This document shows, in pieces, positions 5,963 through 9,324 of a stretch of DNA of 9,324 bases (within the stretch, counting starts at the first letter, position 1; every line of letters begins with the position of its first letter). Below the pieces are notes generated by a model. The model was given only the letters and a program-made list of their open reading frames with translations, made no database searches and was not told the origin of the DNA. The DNA lies in contig NVRG01000016.1 of the NCBI GenBank assembly GCA_002400805.1, forward strand, positions 1,420 through 10,743, in the 5' to 3' direction. The DNA comes from Gammaproteobacteria bacterium (GTDB taxonomy: Bacteria > Pseudomonadota > Gammaproteobacteria > Nitrosococcales > Methylophagaceae). A program made the position numbers and the translations under genes.

Positions 5963-7333
5963 ATGTTATCGCTAAATAAAATCTTTTCTAAACTAAGAAA
6001 GTATAAAACGAAGAAAAATGGTAAATCCTCGCCACCGCAGCGTGCTCCATTAATCATTCCTCGACCTGACCATACGATTTCCCGCTCTCAGATTAGTTCT
6101 GCCGCGTTGAAAGTATTGTATGGCTTGAAAGAGGCGGGCTATGACGCTTATTTAGTGGGTGGCTGTGTACGCGATTTATTGCTGGGCTATGAACCTAAAG
6201 ACTTTGATGTGGCAACCAATGCTTCACCAGAGCAGGTACATAAGGTATTTAAACGCAGTCGTTTGATTGGCCGACGATTTAAACTGGTTCATGTCCGCTT
6301 TGGTCGTGAAGTGATTGAAGTCGCGACCTTCAGAGCACCGCCTGAAGCCGAGCAGCACGTTGATGCGCAAGGGCGGATTGTACGAGACAATGTCTACGGC
6401 ACCTTAGAACAAGATGCTTGGCGACGTGATTTCACCATTAATGCCCTGTATTACAATATTCAAGACTTTTCGATTGTTGATTACACCGATGGACTTGCTG
6501 ATCTTCAGGCGGGAAAAATTCGATTAATTGGTGATGTAGAAACACGCTATCGTGAAGATCCTGTGCGAATACTCAGGGCCATTCGCTTTATGGGTAAACT
6601 CGGCCTCGTAATGGATGATGACACCGAGGCGTGGATACCCAAATTAGCGGGATTATTAAGGGATATTCCAGCAGCGCGCTTATTTGATGAGACGTTAAAA
6701 TTATATTTAAGTGGCAATGCCGCGGTCACCAATGAACTCTTGAACCACTATGGTGTATTTGAGCATTTATTCCCGCAGACAGACGCGTTATTGCATGAAG
6801 AACAGGATGGTTATCCCCGGATTTTATTAACCAAAGCGTTAGAAAATACCGATAAACGTATTGAAGATAATAAACCTGTGACTCCGGCTTTTTTGTTTGC
6901 AGCGTTATTATGGGAGCCGGTAAGGCAACGTTGGCAAGATTATATGGCCAACAACATTCCTGCTATCCCAGCATTACAACGTGCGGCGTCAGAAGTGATT
7001 GCTGAACAAGTTCAACGTGTTGCCATACCGAAACGTTTTACCTTGGTGACACGTGATATTTGGGTATTACAAATACGATTAACTCAGCGACTGGGTAAAC
7101 GTGCATTTCGGTCGTTAGCACATCCAAAATTTAGAGCAGGTTACGATTTCCTACTATTGCGTAATGAATCGGGAGAAGCGTTGGAAGAGTTGGCTGAATG
7201 GTGGACTTTATTCCAAGAACAAGATGAAGCTGAACAGCAAAAGATGATTAATGCCTTACCTGCGTCAGCGGGTGGAGCTAAGAAGCGTCCTCGCCGTCGC
7301 CGTCGTAAAAAACCTGTGGTAAAGAGTGATTAA
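5963..7333 (+). CDS. pcnB: Poly(A) polymerase I
   Basis: PcnB adds 3' poly(A) tails to RNAs and so marks them for decay; it belongs to the class II nucleotidyltransferase family with tRNA CCA-adding enzymes. The protein has 456 residues (E. coli about 465). The catalytic head has LVGGCVRDLLLG (64-75), the acidic pair in KDFDVATN (D80, D82), a third likely carboxylate in EVIEVATFR (115-124) and RRDFTINALYYN (154-165). RYREDPVRILRAIRF is the next family motif. The N-terminal extension and the arginine/lysine-rich tail (KKRPRRRRRKK near the end) favour PcnB over a CCA-adding enzyme. An in-frame stop at 5933-5935 limits the start to ATG 5963, which lacks a clear ribosome binding site. The stop overlaps folK by one base (TAATG). 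The pcnB-folk-pan order is the gammaproteobacterial one. Confidence 0.95.
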   Translation: MLSLNKIFSKLRKYKTKKNGKSSPPQRAPLIIPRPDHTISRSQISSAALKVLYGLKEAGYDAYLVGGCVRDLLLGYEPKDFDVATNASPEQVHKVFKRSRLIGRRFKLVHVRFGREVIEVATFRAPPEAEQHVDAQGRIVRDNVYGTLEQDAWRRDFTINALYYNIQDFSIVDYTDGLADLQAGKIRLIGDVETRYREDPVRILRAIRFMGKLGLVMDDDTEAWIPKLAGLLRDIPAARLFDETLKLYLSGNAAVTNELLNHYGVFEHLFPQTDALLHEEQDGYPRILLTKALENTDKRIEDNKPVTPAFLFAALLWEPVRQRWQDYMANNIPAIPALQRAASEVIAEQVQRVAIPKRFTLVTRDIWVLQIRLTQRLGKRAFRSLAHPKFRAGYDFLLLRNESGEALEELAEWWTLFQEQDEAEQQKMINALPASAGGAKKRPRRRRRKKPVVKSD

Positions 7334-7821
7334 TGCGCGTATTTATCGGTTTAGGAAGTAATTTAGAACGACCGCTCGAACAGATTAAAACAGCCGTGAA
7401 AGATATGCAGTTAATGTCTGAGACGAAGTTTATTGCCTGTTCATCCTTATATAAAAGTCCGCCGATGGGGCCGCAAGATCAGCCGGATTATATTAATGCT
7501 GTGATTGAATTGGACACGGAACTCGCTCCTCATCTGTTGTTAGACCACTTACAGAAAATTGAACAACAACATGGACGCATTCGTAAACGTCATTGGGGCG
7601 AGCGTACATTAGATTTAGATTTACTGGTGTATGGCGATGTGGTTATCAGTGATGAACGGTTAACCGTGCCGCACCCCGGAATAGCAACGCGGGCTTTTGT
7701 CCTTTATCCGTTGGCAGAACTCGATGAGCAGTTAGTGATACCAAGTATCGGCAAGGTTGAACAGTTAGTTAAACACTGTCCGCGAGATGGGCTGCAACAA
7801 GTGGAAAAGATAGGTTTATGA
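7333..7821 (+). CDS. folK: 2-amino-4-hydroxy-6-hydroxymethyldihydropteridine pyrophosphokinase (HPPK)
   Basis: FolK transfers pyrophosphate from ATP to 6-hydroxymethyl-7,8-dihydropterin, the step before dihydropteroate synthase in folate synthesis. The 162-residue length matches E. coli (159). It begins with IGLGSNLERP (5-14), then has SSLYKSPPMGPQDQPDYINAV (38-57 region, substrate loop), and the signature HGRIRKRHWGERTLDLDLL (80-98), in which D95 and D97 are the magnesium ligands and the arginines bind ATP. VPHPGIATRAFVLYPL (112-127) closes the active site. The start overlaps the pcnB stop by one base (TAATG), with GAG (7324-7326) as a weak ribosome binding site. The stop overlaps the next gene by 4 bases (ATGA). 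Folate made downstream feeds PanB, whose gene is next but one. Confidence 0.97.
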   Translation: MRVFIGLGSNLERPLEQIKTAVKDMQLMSETKFIACSSLYKSPPMGPQDQPDYINAVIELDTELAPHLLLDHLQKIEQQHGRIRKRHWGERTLDLDLLVYGDVVISDERLTVPHPGIATRAFVLYPLAELDEQLVIPSIGKVEQLVKHCPRDGLQQVEKIGL

Positions 7822-8471
7822 ACGCTATACCACATCAATATATTGTAGTTGAAGGACCAATTGGTGTGGGTAAAACCCACTTGGTTAAACGTTTGGCTGA
7901 CAGCTTTTCTGGCACATTATTATTGGAACAGCCGGAGAATAATCCTTTTTTAGAGAAATTTTATTTAAATCCACAGCAGTCAGCACTCCCCACACAGCTG
8001 AGCTTTTTGATGCAGCGAGTGAAGTTAAGCAAGAGTTTGCAACAAGATGATCTGTTTTCAACGATGCAGATAGCTGATTTTATGGTGGAGAAGGATCGTC
8101 TGTTTGCGCAGATCACCCTCGATGATGATGAGTTGGCTTTATATAATATGGTCTATGACAATCTCACCATGGATCATCGCACGCCAGACTTAGTGATTTA
8201 TTTACAAGCATCACTGCCCGTTTTAAAATCTCGAGTATCACAACGTGGCATCGGTTATGAACAACGTATAGAAGATGCTTATTTGAAACGATTGGCGGAT
8301 GGCTATGCCGACTTTTTTCACTATTACGAAGATTCAGCCTTATTGATTGTTAACGCAGAACAAATTGATTTAGTGAATAGCGAGCAGGATTATCAAAACT
8401 TGTTAGAGCAAATTAGCAATATTCAAAGTGGTCGTCAGTATTACAACCCGCTGCCAGTAAAAGGGAGTTAA
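7818..8471 (+). CDS. Deoxynucleoside kinase (deoxyadenosine/deoxyguanosine kinase family)
   Basis: This 217-residue protein belongs to the P-loop deoxynucleoside kinase family, which phosphorylates salvaged deoxynucleosides with ATP. The Walker A loop is GPIGVGKT (13-20), with VVEG before it as in the family. FLMQR (63-67) and the acidic/arginine motif DFMVEKDRLFA (87-97; E91, D93, R94) occupy the expected substrate-site positions. The lid is QRGIGYEQRIEDAYLKRL (142-159), containing R143 and R150. LVIYLQASLPVLKSRV (125-140) precedes the lid as usual. The substrate cannot be fixed from sequence; a deoxyadenosine or deoxyguanosine kinase is likely, thymidine less so. The gene overlaps folK by 4 bases (ATGA) and precedes panB by one base. 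A kinase of this type at this position is known in some gammaproteobacteria, but it is absent from the E. coli operon. It has no obvious link to pantothenate synthesis. Confidence 0.85.
   Translation: MNAIPHQYIVVEGPIGVGKTHLVKRLADSFSGTLLLEQPENNPFLEKFYLNPQQSALPTQLSFLMQRVKLSKSLQQDDLFSTMQIADFMVEKDRLFAQITLDDDELALYNMVYDNLTMDHRTPDLVIYLQASLPVLKSRVSQRGIGYEQRIEDAYLKRLADGYADFFHYYEDSALLIVNAEQIDLVNSEQDYQNLLEQISNIQSGRQYYNPLPVKGS
8461..8467 (+). promoter_or_regulatory. Strong ribosome binding site for panB
   Basis: AAGGGAG ends 5 bases before the panB ATG and lies inside the last codons of the deoxynucleoside kinase gene. It is one of the clearest ribosome binding sites in the window and fixes the panB start at 8473. 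Confidence 0.6.
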
Positions 8472-8472
8472 T

Positions 8473-9267
8473 ATGAGTCGCATAAATTTAACCAGCCTGC
8501 GAAAAATGAAAGCAGAGCAAAATAAAATTGCTGTATTAACGGCCTATGATGCGAGTTTCAGTCATGTACTTGAACAAGCCGGTATCGATATTATTTTAGT
8601 GGGAGATTCACTGGGCATGGTGATTCAAGGTCAAGAAAGTACCTTGCCGGTGACGGTCGACGATATGGTCTATCACACACGTAATGTTGTACGAGGTAGC
8701 GAAAAAGCATTTGTTATCGCTGATATGCCGTTTATGAGTTATGCCAACCCAGAACAAGCCATTATGAATGCCGCCCGCTTGATGGCTGAGGGTGGCGCTC
8801 AAATGGTCAAACTTGAAGGTGGCGCCGTTGTCGTTGATACCGTTAAACAACTAGTTGAACGTGGTATTCCGGTATGTGCCCATTTAGGATTACTCCCTCA
8901 ATCAGTACATCGCCTTGGCGGTTACCGAGTACAAGGGCGTGACGAAGAACATGCCCAGCAGTTAGTTGATGATGCAAAAATATTGCAAGATGCAGGGGCG
9001 GATATATTAGTACTTGAATGTGTGCCCGCTGACCTAGGTGCACGAGTAACAGCGGCAGTTAATATTCCAGTCATAGGCATAGGCGCTGGTCATGACTGTG
9101 ATGGCCAAGTATTAGTCTTGTATGACATGTTAGGCATCACACCGGGCAAACGTCCTCGGTTTAGCCATGACTTTTTAGCCGATGCCGGTGCGATCCCTGC
9201 AGCGATTGCTAACTATGTACAAGACGTGAAGTCAGGTGCCTTTCCCTCAGCTGAACAACAGTATTAA
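8473..9267 (+). CDS. panB: 3-methyl-2-oxobutanoate hydroxymethyltransferase (ketopantoate hydroxymethyltransferase)
   Basis: PanB transfers a hydroxymethyl group from 5,10-methylene-tetrahydrofolate to 2-oxoisovalerate, giving ketopantoate, the first committed step of pantothenate and coenzyme A synthesis. The 264-residue length is exactly that of the E. coli enzyme. Motifs in order: VLTAYDASFSHVLEQ (21-35), ILVGDSLGMVIQG (41-53) with magnesium ligand D45, VIADMPFMSY (81-90) with D84, MVKLEGG (111-117) with K113 and E115, VCAHLGLLPQSV (134-145), VLECVPA (180-186) with the catalytic E182, and IGIGAGHDCDGQVLVLYDMLG (201-221). It is an (alpha/beta)8 barrel that forms decamers in known members. 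Gene spacing is 1 base after the kinase, and its stop overlaps panC by one base (TAATG). glyA at the left edge of the window makes the folate cofactor used here. Confidence 0.98.
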   Translation: MSRINLTSLRKMKAEQNKIAVLTAYDASFSHVLEQAGIDIILVGDSLGMVIQGQESTLPVTVDDMVYHTRNVVRGSEKAFVIADMPFMSYANPEQAIMNAARLMAEGGAQMVKLEGGAVVVDTVKQLVERGIPVCAHLGLLPQSVHRLGGYRVQGRDEEHAQQLVDDAKILQDAGADILVLECVPADLGARVTAAVNIPVIGIGAGHDCDGQVLVLYDMLGITPGKRPRFSHDFLADAGAIPAAIANYVQDVKSGAFPSAEQQY

Positions 9268-9324
9268 TGCAACGGGTTGAAACAGTGACTGCGTTACGGG
9301 CGCAGGTAAAGGCATGGCGAGATC
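9267..9324 (+). CDS. panC: Pantothenate synthetase, N-terminal 19 codons (3' end cut by window)
   Basis: PanC joins pantoate and beta-alanine with ATP to form pantothenate. Only 19 complete codons are present, beginning MQRVETVTALRAQVKAW, which resembles PanC N-termini such as the MQTVTTVAELRAQ type. The HIGH-type ATP motif would lie beyond the window. Its ATG overlaps the panB stop (TAATG), so translation is probably coupled. Identity rests on the N-terminal match and on its place after panB, as in the usual panB-panC operon. Confidence 0.85.
   Translation, partial: MQRVETVTALRAQVKAWRD

Larger units (their letters stand above)
5877..5975 (+). other. Possible 32-codon micro-ORF bridging rnhB and pcnB
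   Basis: An ATG overlaps the rnhB stop as TAATG. The frame stays open for 32 codons and ends with TAA at 5973-5975, 13 bases inside pcnB. The predicted peptide begins [15 protein letters not shown], has a short basic patch (RYKKKH) and ends DLCYR. I do not recognise it. Its coding status is unproven: it is short and overlaps a palindrome and a possible promoter. It might couple translation of pcnB, which has no good ribosome binding site of its own, or be chance. Confidence 0.2.

Noticed and set aside
7276..7330. Arginine/lysine-rich tail of PcnB as a foreign or repeat insertion
   Set aside because: Basic C-terminal tails are usual in PcnB proteins, including E. coli, and fit RNA binding.
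8608..9043. Two minus-strand open frames inside panB
   Set aside because: They are antisense to a full-length, motif-complete PanB and resemble no known protein.

Overview
The window is a tightly packed stretch of chromosomal housekeeping genes, all on the + strand. It looks like a Gram-negative gammaproteobacterium: it has a lipid A gene (lpxB), a poly(A) polymerase I of PcnB type beside folK and the pantothenate genes, and nrdR next to riboflavin genes. Base composition is moderate and even, with no sign of mobile DNA. A methylotroph-type member of the Thiotrichales/Piscirickettsiaceae is a loose guess only; the sequence does not prove a genus.

Left block (1-5877): the 3' part of glyA (PLP enzyme making glycine and one-carbon units), nrdR (regulator of ribonucleotide reductase genes), a 73-residue protein of unknown function with two CxxC pairs, ribD, ribE, a ribBA-like gene, lpxB and rnhB. 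Gaps are at most 18 bases and two junctions overlap (TAATG at ribE/ribBX; a TTG start inside TTGA at ribBX/lpxB), so the block probably reads as one transcription unit. The riboflavin genes supply RibD (deaminase/reductase), RibB (dihydroxybutanone phosphate synthase) and riboflavin synthase. Lumazine synthase (ribH), nusB and a working GTP cyclohydrolase II (ribA) are not here. The C-terminal GTP cyclohydrolase II-like half of the RibBA protein has lost its zinc cysteines and other active-site motifs, which matches the RibBX type known in Proteobacteria.

Junction (5878-5962): this 85-base gap is the longest non-coding stretch inside the window. It holds a perfect 15-base palindrome, a plausible sigma-70-like promoter and a 32-codon micro-ORF that starts on the rnhB stop codon and runs into the start of pcnB.

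Right block (5963-9324): pcnB (poly(A) polymerase), folK (folate synthesis), a deoxynucleoside kinase, panB and the first 19 codons of panC. These genes are joined by 1-4 base overlaps or a 1-base gap. folK, panB and panC belong to linked cofactor pathways: PanB uses methylene-tetrahydrofolate, and glyA at the left edge produces that compound.

No RNA genes, insertion sequences, CRISPR arrays or integrase/attachment features were seen. I did not find a convincing new biological system. The points most worth a second look are the 73-residue double-CxxC protein, the degenerate RibBX domain, and the rnhB-pcnB junction.
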